A DNA stretch of 64,000 nucleotides. Origin: Phytomonospora endophytica (lineage in GTDB: Bacteria; Actinomycetota; Actinomycetes; Mycobacteriales; Micromonosporaceae). The notes beneath the pieces are model-generated. The model did no database searches. It was not told the origin of the DNA and saw only the letters and a list, made by a program, of their open reading frames with translations. Every line of letters begins with the position of its first letter. The stretch's first letter is position 1. Position numbers and translations under genes: made by a program. The stretch is from contig NZ_JACHGT010000027.1 of assembly GCF_014202425.1 (NCBI RefSeq), positions 14,407 to 78,406 of the forward strand, written 5' to 3'. Shown piece after piece: positions 16,348 through 25,203 of the stretch.

Positions 16348-16380
16348 ACGATCGATATGCGCTTGGGTATGATCGATCGT
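16348..16380. promoter_or_regulatory. Probable antitoxin operator
   Basis: ACGATCGAT (16348-16356) and ATCGATCGT (16372-16380) form a perfect inverted repeat with a 15-bp spacer, ending directly before ATG 16381. Type II antitoxins typically autoregulate through such sites. Confidence 0.6.
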
Positions 16381-16596
16381 ATGACGAGATTGACACTCGC
16401 GGTACCGGATGAGCTCGCCGCGCAGATCCGTGCCGCCGCGGACGGCAACGTGTCAGGGTGGCTCGCCGATGTGGCGCGTAAGGAGCTACTGCGCGAGGAG
16501 GCCGTTGCCGTCGCTGACTACGAGGCGCGGCGTGCGCGCCGCGACGCCGACGCCGAGGCCGCCTGGGAGTCCGAGCGCTTCGGGTACTCGGCGTGA
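16381..16596 (+). CDS. Antitoxin of a PemK/MazF-type pair
   Basis: 71 aa. The first 40 residues (TRLTLAVPDELAAQIRAAADG, then VSGWLADVARKEL) look like a ribbon-helix-helix DNA-binding domain: a short strand followed by two helices. The acidic/arginine-rich C-terminus would wrap the toxin. ATG 16369 is an alternative start four codons earlier, but 16381 lies directly behind the inverted repeat. The stop overlaps the toxin start by 4 nt, indicating coupled translation. Assignment rests on size, fold and partner. Confidence 0.75.
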   Translation: MTRLTLAVPDELAAQIRAAADGNVSGWLADVARKELLREEAVAVADYEARRARRDADAEAAWESERFGYSA

Positions 16597-16919
16597 CGGT
16601 CAAGCGCGGCGGCGTCTACCGGCACGCCGCGTTCGATCGCCGGTTCGTCGTGGTGTCGACCGATCCGCTCAACGAGCACGGGACCGTCATCGTCGCCGAG
16701 ATCGACGCCGAACCACCGGCGGGGATTCGGGGAATGCTCGCCGTTCGGCTCGGTGAGGACGACCCGGTGCCGGGGGCGATCCTCGCGTGGCGCGTCAACT
16801 GGCTGGCCGCCGAACGGCTCGGCGCGTACGACGGTCAGGTGTGCCGGGCGAGCATGGAGGCCCTGGACATGGCGCTGCGAACCGCGATGGACCTTTTAGG
16901 GCGAGGCCGTCCTGCCTAG
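16593..16919 (+). CDS. PemK/MazF-family toxin
   Basis: 108 aa. VKRGGVYRHAAFDRRFVVVSTD near the N-terminus matches the first strands of the MazF/PemK barrel (RG-x-V-Y/W then R-x-V-V-V-S), followed by VIVAEI. MazF toxins cut mRNA at short sequences. The internal strand order and the ending LGRGRPA fit family length. Starts at a GTG overlapping the antitoxin TGA; its own TAG shares CTAG with the stop of the convergent universal stress gene. Confidence 0.78.
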   Translation: MTVKRGGVYRHAAFDRRFVVVSTDPLNEHGTVIVAEIDAEPPAGIRGMLAVRLGEDDPVPGAILAWRVNWLAAERLGAYDGQVCRASMEALDMALRTAMDLLGRGRPA

Positions 16920-17728
16920 CCCTCCTCGGGCCTGATCACGGCCACCGGACACGACGCGTACTGCACCGCCGCCTGGCTCACCGAGCCGAGCAGGAGGCCC
17001 TTGAAGCCGCCGCGCCCACGCGAGCCGACGGCGAGGAGGCACGCGCCCGCCGAGGCTTCGAGCAGCGCGTCGGGCGCCTTCCGCTCGCTGTAGCGGATGT
17101 CCAGCGCGACCTCGGGAAACCTCGCCGCGAAACCGCCGAGGGACTCGGCGAGCAGATGCCTCTCGTAGTCGCCGACCTCGCCGTCGGCGCCGTGCACCGC
17201 CACCAGCGGCACGTCGCGCGCGGCGGCCTCGGCGAAGGCGAAACCGACGGCGGCCTCCGAGGCGGCCGACCCGTCGACACCGACGACGACCGGCCCGTCG
17301 GGCGCCGGGGCCTCCCGCACGATCACCACCGGGCAGGGGGCGTAGGACGCGGCCTGCGCCCCGACCGACCCGAGCAGCAGCCGCCCGAACCCGCCCAGTC
17401 CGCGCGAGCCGACCACGAGCAGCCCGGCGGTGCGCCCGGCGTCGAGCAGGACCGCGCCCGCCGCGCCCGTGATGAGACCTGTGGTGACGATCACTCCGGG
17501 GGCCGCCGCCAGTGCCGCCTCGGCGGCGTCCCGCAGCCAGCCCTCGGCCTGCTGCCGCAGTCCCGCCGTGCCTCCCGGGACCCGCATGATGGGCCAGATG
17601 AAGGCGTGCACGATCCGCAGCTCGCGCTCGTGCCACGCCGCCTCCTTCGCGGCGAAGTCCACCGCGAGCAGCGAGCACTCCGATCCGTCGAAGCCGACGA
17701 CGACCGGACCCTGAAGACTCAGTGACAT
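16916..17728 (-). CDS. Tandem universal stress protein (two UspA domains)
   Basis: 270 aa. Two UspA domains in tandem: first from PVVVGFDGSECSLLAVDFA to VVGSRGLGGFGRLLLGSV, second from PVVVGVDGSAASEAAV to VGSRGRGGFKGLLLGSV. Both carry the ATP-binding G-x2-G-x9-G(S) signature, so ATP binding is expected in both. ATG 17728 sits behind GAGGGGG. Such proteins respond to hypoxia, starvation or stress. It is divergent from the purSQL operon. Confidence 0.95.
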   Translation of the reverse strand: MSLSLQGPVVVGFDGSECSLLAVDFAAKEAAWHERELRIVHAFIWPIMRVPGGTAGLRQQAEGWLRDAAEAALAAAPGVIVTTGLITGAAGAVLLDAGRTAGLLVVGSRGLGGFGRLLLGSVGAQAASYAPCPVVIVREAPAPDGPVVVGVDGSAASEAAVGFAFAEAAARDVPLVAVHGADGEVGDYERHLLAESLGGFAARFPEVALDIRYSERKAPDALLEASAGACLLAVGSRGRGGFKGLLLGSVSQAAVQYASCPVAVIRPEEG

Positions 17729-17800
17729 ACCGCCCCCTCGACCCCAACACGACAAGTCGCTCAGGCGGGGACGACCCCCGCAAGCCACGTACCTCTGAGT

Positions 17801-17816
17801 ATGTCGCAGGCGACAT
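17801..17816. promoter_or_regulatory. Inverted repeat upstream of the USP and pur genes
   Basis: ATGTCGC-AG-GCGACAT is a perfect 7-bp inverted repeat in the 193-bp divergent gap between the universal stress gene and purS. A second weaker one, CCGCA-N10-TGCGG, lies at 17870-17889, closer to purS. Binding proteins are unknown. Confidence 0.4.
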
Positions 17817-17921
17817 TCCCTGAAGGCGCTTCCACGGACGGGGGTCTGGACGTGGACGATCAACAAGGGCCGCATATTCTCTTGTGCGGGGCCTACAACT
17901 CTTACCGACAGGAGCACTTCC

Positions 17922-18212
17922 GTGGCGCGCGTCCTCGTCGACGTCATGCTCAAGCCGGAGATCCTCGACCCGCAGGGTGAGGCGGTGGCGAACGCGCTGC
18001 CGCGCCTGGGAGTCAACGGCATCACCTCGGTGCGCATCGGCAAGCGCATCGAACTCGAATTCGAGGGGGAACCGGACCTCGACCAGGCGCGCGCCGTCGC
18101 CGACGCGCTGCTGGCCAACCCGGTCATCGAGACCTTCACCATTCACCTCGAAGAGGTTGTCGCCGCCGACACCGCGGAGGCCGCGGAGACCGGCGAGGAG
18201 AACGCGGCGTGA
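17922..18212 (+). CDS. purS: Phosphoribosylformylglycinamidine synthase subunit PurS
   Basis: 96 aa including a short acidic tail. [21 protein letters not shown] is the standard PurS opening; [16 protein letters not shown] follows. PurS dimers bridge PurQ and PurL to channel ammonia. The GTG at 17922 follows AGGAG. The last four bases overlap purQ. Confidence 0.96.
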   Translation: MARVLVDVMLKPEILDPQGEAVANALPRLGVNGITSVRIGKRIELEFEGEPDLDQARAVADALLANPVIETFTIHLEEVVAADTAEAAETGEENAA

Positions 18213-18913
18213 CCGCCCGCATCGGAGTCGTGACGTTCCCCGGCTCCCTCGACGACCGCGACGCCCAGCGCGCGATCAGGCTCGCGGGGGCGCAGCCGGT
18301 CGCGCTGTGGCACGGCGAGACCGCCCTGCGCGGCGTCGACGCGGTGATCCTGCCCGGCGGCTTCTCCTATGGCGATTACCTGCGCGGCGGCGCCATCGCC
18401 CGCTTCGCGCCCGTCATGGAGACGCTCGTCGACGCGGCGAAAGGCGGGCTGCCCGTCCTCGGCATCTGCAACGGCTTCCAGATCCTCTGCGAGTCGCACC
18501 TGCTGCCCGGGGCACTGACCCGCAACGCGCACCTCCACTTCCGCCGCCGCTCGCAGCGCCTGCGCGTGGAGAACACGACGTCGGCGTTCACCGGCCACTT
18601 CGACGCCGGCCAGGAGATCGTCATCCCCGTCAAGAACGGGGAGGGCCGCTTCGTCGCCGACGAGCGCACCCTCGACGAACTCGAAGGAGAAGGGCGCGTC
18701 GTGGTCCGCTACGTGGACGGCAACCCGTCCGGGGCCATGCGCGACATCGCGGGGATCAGCAACGCGGCCGGCAACGTCGTCGGCATGATGCCGCACCCCG
18801 AACACGCCGTCGAGGCGCTGACCGGCCCGTCGGTCGACGGCCTCGGGCTGTTCACCTCAGTGATCGCCCACCTCGGACGGACCGCGGTAGGAGCGGGGAG
18901 CTCACAAACATGA
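18209..18913 (+). CDS. purQ: FGAM synthase glutaminase subunit PurQ
   Basis: 234 aa class I glutamine amidotransferase. The nucleophile elbow is GICNGFQIL (Cys near residue 87) and the His-Glu pair is in [29 protein letters not shown] is characteristic of PurQ. It releases ammonia from glutamine for PurL. Overlaps purS and purL by 4 nt each, so the three subunits are translationally coupled. Confidence 0.96.
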   Translation: MTARIGVVTFPGSLDDRDAQRAIRLAGAQPVALWHGETALRGVDAVILPGGFSYGDYLRGGAIARFAPVMETLVDAAKGGLPVLGICNGFQILCESHLLPGALTRNAHLHFRRRSQRLRVENTTSAFTGHFDAGQEIVIPVKNGEGRFVADERTLDELEGEGRVVVRYVDGNPSGAMRDIAGISNAAGNVVGMMPHPEHAVEALTGPSVDGLGLFTSVIAHLGRTAVGAGSSQT

Positions 18914-21222
18914 CCGGCACACACGAAGCCGATCGCACGGAGAACACCTTCGACGAGCTGGACACCGTCGACGTCGCCTCAAAGACGCCGGACGAGCCCC
19001 AGCCCTACGCCGAACTCGGACTCCGCGACGACGAGTACGCCAAGATCCGCGACATCCTCGGACGCCGGCCCACCGGCTCCGAACTGGCGATGTACTCGAT
19101 CATGTGGTCGGAACACTGCTCGTACAAGTCGAGCAAGGTACACCTGAAGAAATTCAGCGAGAAGAACCCGCGCACCGACCGGATGCTCGCCGGGATCGGC
19201 GAGAACGCCGGCGTCGTCCAGATCACCGACGACCTGGCCGTGACGTTCAAGGTGGAGAGCCACAACCACCCCAGCTACGTCGAGCCGCACCAGGGCGCGG
19301 CGACGGGCGTCGGCGGCATCGTCCGCGACATCCTCGCCATGGGCGCCCGGCCCGTCGCGGTGATGGACGCCCTGCGCTTCGGCGACGCCGAGCACCCCGA
19401 CACCAAGCGCGTGCTGCCCGGTGTCGTCTCCGGCATCTCCTTCTACGGCAACTGCCTCGGGCTGCCCAACATCGGCGGCGAGGTCGTCTTCGACCCGTCG
19501 TACCAGGGAAACCCCCTGGTCAACGCGTTGAGCGTGGGCGTCCTGCCGGTTTCCCGCCTGCAGAACAAGAACGCCTCCGGCCTCGGCAACGTCGTCGTCC
19601 TGCTCGGTCAGAAAACCGGCAAGGACGGCATCGGCGGCGTGTCGGTGCTGGCGTCGGCGACCTTCGAGGACGGCGACACCGACAACCGGCCCAGCGTCCA
19701 GGTCGGCGACCCCTTCGTGGAGAAGCTGCTCATCGAGTCCTGCCTGGAGATGTACGACGCCGAACTCGTCGTCGGCATCCAGGACCTCGGCGGCGCCGGA
19801 CTGACCTGCGCGCTGTCGGAGACCGCCGCCGCGGCGGGCATGGGCATGTACGTCGACCTCGACCGCGTGCCGTTGCGCGAGGCGTCGATGGAGGCGCACG
19901 AGGTCCTCGCCAGCGAGTCGCAGGAGCGCATGCTGCTGATCGTCTCGCCGGAGAAGGTCGACGACGTGCTCGCCGTCGCCGCGAAGTGGGGCGTTCTCGC
20001 CACCGCGATCGGGCAGGTCACCGACACCGGGCGCCTGATCATCAACTGGCACGGCCAGACCGTCGTCGACTGCCCTCCCGGCAGCCTCGCCGACGACGGC
20101 CCGGTCTACAACCGGCCGATGAAGGAACCGAACGACCGGGCCCTCATCGCCGCCGACCGCGCCGAGACGCTGCCGCGCCCGTCGACCGACGACGAGCTGC
20201 GCGCGACCGTCCTGCGCATGGCCGGGTCGCCGAACCTCGCCGACAAGACGTGGATCACCGAGCAGTACGACAACATGGTCGGCGGCAACACCGCGCTGTC
20301 CATGCCCGACGACGCGGGCGTGCTGCGGCTCGACAACTCCGGGACCGTCGGGTCCGGGCCGATCGGCATCGCCCTGTCGACCGACGGGAACGGGCGTTTC
20401 GCGCGCCTCGACCCGTACACGGGCGCGCAGCTGGCGCTGGCCGAGGCGTACCGGAACGTCGCCGTCACCGGCGCCACGCCGATCGCGGCCTCCGACTGCC
20501 TGAACTTCGGCAGCCCCGAGGACCCGCACGTGATGTGGCAGTTCGCGCAGGCCGTCGAGGGCCTCGCCGAGGGCTGCGCGCAGCTGAACATCCCCATCAC
20601 CGGCGGGAACGTGTCCTTCTACAACCAGACGGGCATGACCGCGATCCACCCGACGCCGATCGTGGCCGTCCTGGGGGTCATGGACGACGTGCGCCGGCGC
20701 GTGCCGATGGGCTTCACGAACGACGGCGACGTCATCGTGCTGCTCGGGGAGACCTACGCCGAGCTGTCCGGTTCGGAGTGGGCGTGGTCGCAGCACGGTC
20801 ACCTCGGCGGGATCCCGCCGGCGGTCGACCTCGCGGGCGAGCAGGCGCTGGCCGCGGTCATGAAGCGAGCGGCCGAGGTCGAGCACGTCTCGGCGGCGCA
20901 CGACCTGTCCGACGGCGGCCTCGCGCAGGCCCTCGTCGAGTCGGTGCTGCGGCACAAGGTCGGCGCGCGCATCAAGCTGCCCGACCACGCCGACCCCTTC
21001 GTGTGGCTGTTCGCCGAGTCGACCGCGCGGGCGCTGGTGTGCATCCCGCGCGGGCACGAGAAGGCCTTCGGGGCACTGTGCGAGGAGCACGACGTGCCGT
21101 GGACGCCGCTGGGGATCGTGGACTCGTCCGCGGGCGGCATCGAGGTCGTCGACCACTTCGCGATCTCGACGGGCGAGCTGGCGGAGGCGTCGGAGGGGAC
21201 GCTGCCGGGGTTGTTCGGGTAG
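18910..21222 (+). CDS. purL: FGAM synthase subunit PurL (small form)
   Basis: 770 aa, the small PurL used with separate PurS and PurQ. After a variable 35-residue start come the AIRS-like ATP-binding halves: [12 protein letters not shown], then [24 protein letters not shown], and [12 protein letters not shown] at the second half. It uses ATP and ammonia to turn FGAR into FGAM. ATG 18910 overlaps the purQ stop. A hairpin with a T4 tract follows. Confidence 0.97.
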   Translation: MTGTHEADRTENTFDELDTVDVASKTPDEPQPYAELGLRDDEYAKIRDILGRRPTGSELAMYSIMWSEHCSYKSSKVHLKKFSEKNPRTDRMLAGIGENAGVVQITDDLAVTFKVESHNHPSYVEPHQGAATGVGGIVRDILAMGARPVAVMDALRFGDAEHPDTKRVLPGVVSGISFYGNCLGLPNIGGEVVFDPSYQGNPLVNALSVGVLPVSRLQNKNASGLGNVVVLLGQKTGKDGIGGVSVLASATFEDGDTDNRPSVQVGDPFVEKLLIESCLEMYDAELVVGIQDLGGAGLTCALSETAAAAGMGMYVDLDRVPLREASMEAHEVLASESQERMLLIVSPEKVDDVLAVAAKWGVLATAIGQVTDTGRLIINWHGQTVVDCPPGSLADDGPVYNRPMKEPNDRALIAADRAETLPRPSTDDELRATVLRMAGSPNLADKTWITEQYDNMVGGNTALSMPDDAGVLRLDNSGTVGSGPIGIALSTDGNGRFARLDPYTGAQLALAEAYRNVAVTGATPIAASDCLNFGSPEDPHVMWQFAQAVEGLAEGCAQLNIPITGGNVSFYNQTGMTAIHPTPIVAVLGVMDDVRRRVPMGFTNDGDVIVLLGETYAELSGSEWAWSQHGHLGGIPPAVDLAGEQALAAVMKRAAEVEHVSAAHDLSDGGLAQALVESVLRHKVGARIKLPDHADPFVWLFAESTARALVCIPRGHEKAFGALCEEHDVPWTPLGIVDSSAGGIEVVDHFAISTGELAEASEGTLPGLFG

Positions 21223-21239
21223 AGGTTTCGGAATGTGAG

Positions 21240-21265
21240 GGGCCGTCCTTGGGGGCGGCCCTTTT
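21240..21265 (+). terminator. Rho-independent terminator after purL
   Basis: GGGCCG (21240-21245) pairs with CGGCCC (21256-21261) and the stem extends inward with TCC/GGG pairs; TTTT follows directly. It ends the purSQL transcript. Confidence 0.85.
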
Positions 21266-21286
21266 CGTGTCCTACGCTTGCCGGTC

Positions 21287-21700
21287 ATGGACGAGCTGTG
21301 CGTCTTCGATGTGGGCGGGGTCAAGGCGACACTTCGGGAGCTGCGGCTCTCCGACGACCGTGAGGGAATGCTCGAAGGAACGCCGCTGCTGCATCGCAAG
21401 ATGCGGCTCATGCAACTCGAACCCCGGCGGGCCGCGAACCAGGGTCTCCACATCGACGGCCTGGACGCGATCCGCGCCGACGTTGAGGCGCGAACCGAGA
21501 CCTGGCTGCCGCGGATGCGCGCCGAGGCGCGCCTCACCCGTTTCGAGACCCGCCCCGACTCACCCGGGCTCGGCCGGGCCGTGCTGTCGGTCCTCTGGTT
21601 CCAGTCACCCGGCGACGACGCCTTCACCCGGCTGGCCGCCATCGTGGCGCCGCTGGATTGGACGGCGCTGTCGCTTTTCGAGCCCGACGACGGGGATTGA
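21287..21700 (+). CDS. Hypothetical protein
   Basis: 137 aa from ATG 21287 (TTG 21278 is in frame). No Shine-Dalgarno is visible, so the message may be leaderless. The product is soluble, with a helical Arg-rich middle (MRLMQLEPRRAANQG, then WLPRMRAEARLTRFE) and no membrane segment. Codon use matches its neighbours. I recognise no family or function. Confidence 0.6.
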   Translation: MDELCVFDVGGVKATLRELRLSDDREGMLEGTPLLHRKMRLMQLEPRRAANQGLHIDGLDAIRADVEARTETWLPRMRAEARLTRFETRPDSPGLGRAVLSVLWFQSPGDDAFTRLAAIVAPLDWTALSLFEPDDGD

Positions 21701-21711
21701 GTCGTCCGCGG

Positions 21712-22050
21712 TCAGCAGATGTTCTCCTTCGCCGACGCCAGGATCAGCTCACGGTCGGCGGGCTCGATGTCGGTGAACAGTTCCTCGACGTCGTCGAGTT
21801 GGGCGTCCTCGTCGGCGCCGTCGGCGATGCGCAGGCACAGCTCCTGGGCAGCGGGGATCGCGTCCTCGTCGGCCGCCAGTGAGGCGTCGACGGCGGCGAG
21901 GTCGAGGAGGAAGGCGGCGGCCATGGGCGCCGGTTCGCCGCCGCCCGCGCCCTCCGGGTCGGGGACGGGCGTGCGGTCGCCGGTGACGGCGCAGGCGGAC
22001 AGGGTCGCGGCGGCGGCGAGGGTGGCGGCCGCCATGCGCAGGGATCGCAT
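21712..22050 (-). CDS. Small predicted lipoprotein
   Basis: 112 aa. A Sec signal peptide ends in the lipobox LSAC (residues 17-20), followed by a Pro/Gly-rich tether. The remaining 70 residues are acidic and helical with three cysteines including the last residue (ENIC), loosely like the small DUF732-type exported proteins of actinobacteria. That similarity is weak. Convergent with the hypothetical gene at 21287. Confidence 0.7.
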   Translation of the reverse strand: MRSLRMAAATLAAAATLSACAVTGDRTPVPDPEGAGGGEPAPMAAAFLLDLAAVDASLAADEDAIPAAQELCLRIADGADEDAQLDDVEELFTDIEPADRELILASAKENIC

Positions 22051-22133
22051 GGGTCCTCCCGGGGGCGGGGTTCGGGTTGGGTACCCGGGAGGGGTGGGGG
22101 TTACGCATCGCTCCGCCGCGAGAGGATGCGGAC

Positions 22134-22628
22134 GTGAGCCACTGGAGCGTCGAGATGGCCGGGGTGGAGCCGCGCGTGGCGGCGCTGGAACCCGGGATCC
22201 GCCCGAGGACGGCGTACCGCGCGGTCGCGTGGGCGGTACGGAACCCGGACGCGCCGATCGAGGACTCCGAGGCCGCGTCGTTCATCGCCGAGGCCCTGGA
22301 CCGGATCGAGTCGGCGGTGCGAAGCGGCGCGACCGTCGCCGCCGGCGCCGACGAGATGAGCGAGCGGTACTGGTCGTGGTTCGACGAGGCGTGGGAGCCC
22401 GGTGTGGCACAGCTGTGCTCGGCGGCCCTGCTCTGCTTCGCCGCCCGGCTGGAACTGTCGGCGGCGACCGTCATGGAGGCACTGCTCGACTGCTATGAAG
22501 GCGTGCTGCTCCGGGCGACGGACGAGCCGATCACGCCGGAGGTCGAGCGGTCGACTCCACAGGCGGTCGAGGCGCTGGGGTACCAGCGGGAGCTGATCGA
22601 GCTGGCCTCGGCGGGGCGGGGGTTCTGA
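22134..22628 (+). CDS. Hypothetical protein with a decayed paralogue nearby
   Basis: 164 aa from GTG 22134, behind GAGAGG. Acidic, all-helical, no membrane segment. The core IEDSEAASFIAEALDRIE to SERYWSWFDEAWEPG is repeated, with changes, in the pseudogene at 23135-23449, so this is the intact member of a local duplication. The DUF6228-like gene lies between the copies on the other strand. Function unknown; an immunity-type role is only a guess from the small acidic character. Confidence 0.7.
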   Translation: MSHWSVEMAGVEPRVAALEPGIRPRTAYRAVAWAVRNPDAPIEDSEAASFIAEALDRIESAVRSGATVAAGADEMSERYWSWFDEAWEPGVAQLCSAALLCFAARLELSAATVMEALLDCYEGVLLRATDEPITPEVERSTPQAVEALGYQRELIELASAGRGF

Positions 22629-22640
22629 CGGCGGTGGCCG

Positions 22641-23066
22641 TCAGTCGGCCCGCTCCACCGCGCGAACGTCGGCCGCCAGCCGCCGCATGTCCTCGCCCGC
22701 GTCGACGATGGTGGTGACGGTGAGCTCCCAGCCCGGATCGAGCCGCCCGTCGGTCACCGTCCAGCGCAGGTGGACGTGCCCGAGCCCGTCGTGGGTCGCG
22801 GTGACGTGCAGGGCGGTGTCCGGTGAGCGCCAAGTGCGTTCACCCGGCCAGCCGCGGAAGTCCAGGGCGAGCGACCCGAGGAAGCGGCCCGGGCTGTCGG
22901 GTGTCCAGAACCCGGCGGAGGCCTCGAAGGTCCCCTGCGGCCCCTCGGCTCGGAGTACATACCGCCACGGCGCATACGGGTGGTCCGGATCACGCGCGGG
23001 AACGACGCGCACGAGATGGAGGCCGACGTGGCCGACCGGGTCGCCGAGGCGGAGGGGTTTGTCCAC
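22641..23066 (-). CDS. DUF6228-like protein
   Basis: 141 aa. The central LALDFRGWPGERTWRSPD, then LHVTATHDGLGHVHLRWTV, matches my memory of DUF6228, a small actinobacterial family of unknown function built from beta strands. Lies tail to tail with the hypothetical gene at 22134 and head to head with the pseudogene copy, i.e. inside the duplication. Confidence 0.65.
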   Translation of the reverse strand: MDKPLRLGDPVGHVGLHLVRVVPARDPDHPYAPWRYVLRAEGPQGTFEASAGFWTPDSPGRFLGSLALDFRGWPGERTWRSPDTALHVTATHDGLGHVHLRWTVTDGRLDPGWELTVTTIVDAGEDMRRLAADVRAVERAD

Positions 23067-23134
23067 AGGCGGAGGCTAACGGGCTCGGCGGGCCCTCGTC
23101 GCCCGAGTTCCCTTGGCGCCCAGCGCTCACATGG

Positions 23135-23449
23135 CCGATCGAGGATCCCGTGGCGACGGCGTTCCTCGCCGACGTTCTGCAGCGGATCGACTCGGCGCTC
23201 CGGCGAGGTGAGGCCGTCGCGGCCGGGGCCGACGAGATGCGCGAGCGGTACCGGGCGTGGTTCGAGGAGGCGTGGGAGCCCGGCGCGACGCAGCTGTGCT
23301 TGGCCGCGCTGCCCGACTGCTACGAAGGCGTCCTGCTGTGAGCGACGGACGAGGCGGTCACGCCCGAGGTAGAACGGGCGACACCTCAGGCGGTCGCCGC
23401 GCTTGCGCACCAGACGAAGCTGATCGCGTCGGCATCGGCGGAGCAGGGG
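23135..23449 (+). pseudogene. Decayed duplicate of the gene at 22134
   Basis: The frame starting PIEDPVATAFLADVLQRID follows the intact paralogue closely (AAGADEMRERYRAWFEEAWEPG). Relative to it, 54 bases are missing in frame between two CTGCTC words, deleting about 18 residues, and a TGA stop replaces the CGG codon after YEGVLL (at 23339-23341). Homology continues past the stop (ATDEAVTPEVERATPQAV) to about 23449. No start codon with an RBS is seen. A clear relic of duplication. Confidence 0.8.
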
Positions 23450-23511
23450 TCCTCCGACCGTGGTGACCCGTTCCCCTGGCGGCTAATACCCCCATGCGGT
23501 ATACATGCCCC

Positions 23512-23988
23512 ATGACAACCGAGCACCCGCCCGCCATCGCCGCCATGCTCGCCGACGCCGAAGCGCACGGTGTCGCCGTCGAGGTGCGTCCCCGGCCCGT
23601 CGCGAACTCGCTGCCCGAGGCCGCCGCGATCCTCGGCGTCACGCCGGCCGACATCGCCAAGACGCTCGTCGTCCGGCGCGGCGACGGCGACTACCTCTTC
23701 GCCGTCGTGCCGGGTGACCGGGCGATCGCGTGGCCGAAGTTGCGGGCGGCGGTCGGTGTCAAACGCCTGTCGCTGCCAAATGCCGATGATGCGCTGGCGG
23801 CCACCGGGTACGAGCGCGGCACCATCACCCCGATCGGCGCCTCACGCGCCTGGCCGCTCTACGTCGACGCGAGCCTCACCGGCGCCCGCGTCGCCATGGG
23901 CGCCGGTGCGCACGGGTTCAGCGCCTTCGTGGACATCGACGAGCTCGTCGCCGGTTACGGCGCCTCGCTCGCCGACATCTCCGACTGA
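23512..23988 (+). CDS. YbaK/EbsC-family aminoacyl-tRNA deacylase
   Basis: 158 aa from ATG 23512. The YbaK/ProX editing fold is recognisable by PADIAKTLVVRRGDGDYLFAVVPGD (catalytic Lys), then the GTITPIG loop and VDASLTGARVAMGAGAHG. Family members hydrolyse mischarged Cys-tRNA(Pro) or similar. The upstream region has an AT-rich TAATACC and no Shine-Dalgarno. Its 3' end overlaps the convergent membrane-protein gene by 34 bp. Confidence 0.92.
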   Translation: MTTEHPPAIAAMLADAEAHGVAVEVRPRPVANSLPEAAAILGVTPADIAKTLVVRRGDGDYLFAVVPGDRAIAWPKLRAAVGVKRLSLPNADDALAATGYERGTITPIGASRAWPLYVDASLTGARVAMGAGAHGFSAFVDIDELVAGYGASLADISD

Positions 23989-24302
23989 CCGCCCCGCCGC
24001 CGCACCGCCACGATCCCCAGGGCCACGCCCGCGACCAGGCACCCGCCCACGACGGGGTTCACCCACGCCTCCACGAGCTCGCCGCCGTCGCATGCCTCGG
24101 CACCCAACGGCAGCCACCGCCGCGAACACGCGCCCGTCCCCTGCGCGAGTCCGGCACCGTAGGCGACGCCGCCGACGGCGAGCATCGCCCCGGCGCCGCG
24201 CGCCCACAGCCGCGCGAAACGGCGGTGCAGCACGTCGGTGATCGCCCCCATCACCATCGTCGCCAGGACCACGGCGGCGGCGAGCGCTACGGCGACGGCC
24301 AC
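23955..24302 (-). CDS. Small membrane protein, third gene of an HTH operon
   Basis: 115 aa. GTG 24302 overlaps the TAG stop of the HTH gene by one base (TAGTG). Two to three membrane helices: VAVALAAAVVLATMVMGAI, then GAGAMLAVGGVAYGAGLA, and VVGGCLVAGVALGIVAV near the C-terminus, separated by a loop with two cysteines (TGACSRRW, GAEACDGG). No family recognised. Operon position suggests a role with the upstream membrane protein. Confidence 0.6.
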   Translation of the reverse strand: MAVAVALAAAVVLATMVMGAITDVLHRRFARLWARGAGAMLAVGGVAYGAGLAQGTGACSRRWLPLGAEACDGGELVEAWVNPVVGGCLVAGVALGIVAVRRRGGQSEMSASEAP

Positions 24303-24601
24303 TAGAGCAGGTCCCCGACGATGGCCCGCAACGCCGCGACGTGCCGCTCCAGCGCGGTCTTCCCGTCGGCGGTGAGCTGCATCGACGTGCGCGGCTTCTT
24401 CCCGACGAAGTCCTTGCGTACTGATACGTACCCGGCTTCTTCGAGGGTCGTGATCTGCTTCGACAGCGCCGAGTCCGACAACCCGACCTGGTCGCGGACG
24501 AACTTGAACTCGGCCCATTCCAGCGGTGCAAGCAGCGACACGATCGCCAGCCGCGTCGGTGCGTGGATGAGGGCGTCGAAGCCGTCGCTCGGGGTGGTCA
24601 T
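24302..24601 (-). CDS. Winged-helix transcriptional regulator (HTH_34/MarR-like)
   Basis: 99 aa, a bare winged helix: FDALIHAPTRLAIVSLLAPLEWAEFKFVRDQVGLSDSALSKQI contains the recognition helix, and VSVRKDFVGKKPRTSMQLT is the wing. Small regulators of this type usually sit beside membrane proteins they control. ATG overlaps the upstream membrane gene stop by 4 nt. A cluster of related inverted and direct repeats in the promoter (25126-25175) is its likely operator. Confidence 0.88.
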   Translation of the reverse strand: MTTPSDGFDALIHAPTRLAIVSLLAPLEWAEFKFVRDQVGLSDSALSKQITTLEEAGYVSVRKDFVGKKPRTSMQLTADGKTALERHVAALRAIVGDLL

Positions 24602-25113
24602 CGCGCGGGCACCGTGTCGACGCGGCGGTGCGCCCGCCTGCGCATGAGGTTCTGGATCGGCTTGCCCGCGGCCCCGACCGTCAGTGCCACGGCGACGAGC
24701 ATGACGCCGAGGGCGTAGTCCCAGTCGCCGATCGCGGCGTAGGCGGCGAAGTAGAGGACGAGGGCGCCGACGGCCGCGACGAGCAGGGTGATGAGCAGGC
24801 CGCGCCGGTTGTTGGTGAAGTCGCCGCCGGGCGGGACGGCGTCGCGGCGCTGGACGAAGCGGGCGGACACGGCCGCGAGAAGGGTGGTGCTGATGAGGAC
24901 GCCGCCGATCAGGATCGCGAAGGAGGCGGGCTCGCCCCACGCGCGCTCGACCCAGTCCTTGGTGAGGTAGAGCGATCCGGAGAACAGGGTGAAGCCGCCG
25001 ATCATGGCGAAGTACCAGGCGGGCGTGGAGTAGGCGGCGTCGACGGCGGTGTGCTTCTGGCGGGTGACGGCGGCGAGGGCTTCGCGCGCCTCTTCGGGGG
25101 TGGGGGAAGTCAT
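24598..25113 (-). CDS. Four-helix membrane protein of unknown function
   Basis: 171 aa. Cytoplasmic N-terminus (TPEEAREALAAVTRQKHTAVD), then four hydrophobic segments (YFAMIGGFTLFSGSLYL, FAILIGGVLISTTLLAAV, LLITLLVAAVGALVLYFAAY, YALGVMLVAVALTVGAA). First gene of a coupled operon with the HTH regulator and a second membrane protein, a common arrangement for regulators sensing through membrane partners. Function unknown. Confidence 0.75.
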   Translation of the reverse strand: MTSPTPEEAREALAAVTRQKHTAVDAAYSTPAWYFAMIGGFTLFSGSLYLTKDWVERAWGEPASFAILIGGVLISTTLLAAVSARFVQRRDAVPPGGDFTNNRRGLLITLLVAAVGALVLYFAAYAAIGDWDYALGVMLVAVALTVGAAGKPIQNLMRRRAHRRVDTVPAR

Positions 25114-25125
25114 GCGGCAACACTA

Positions 25126-25175
25126 GCAAGTACTTTCCCTGTCGGCAAGTGCCTCCCCAAGGGAAAGCACTTGCC
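25126..25175. promoter_or_regulatory. Nested operator repeats between the HTH operon and the oxoprolinase
   Basis: Three related half-sites: GCAAGTACTTTCCCT (25126-25140), GGCAAGTGC (25144-25152) and the reverse-oriented AGGGAAAGCACTTGC (25160-25174). The first and third are inverted repeats with one mismatch in 15; the second and third form a perfect 9-bp inverted repeat (25144-25152 with 25167-25175). Placed in the 90-bp divergent gap, so both directions could be controlled, most simply by the HTH protein at 24302. Confidence 0.65.
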
Positions 25176-25203
25176 GTCGTCGATCTGCGGCAGGATGGGC
25201 ACA

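Noticed and set aside
18979-21642. 887-codon minus-strand frame across purL
   Set aside because: Runs antisense to a clearly conserved purL; low-complexity Arg/Gly/Val-rich product.
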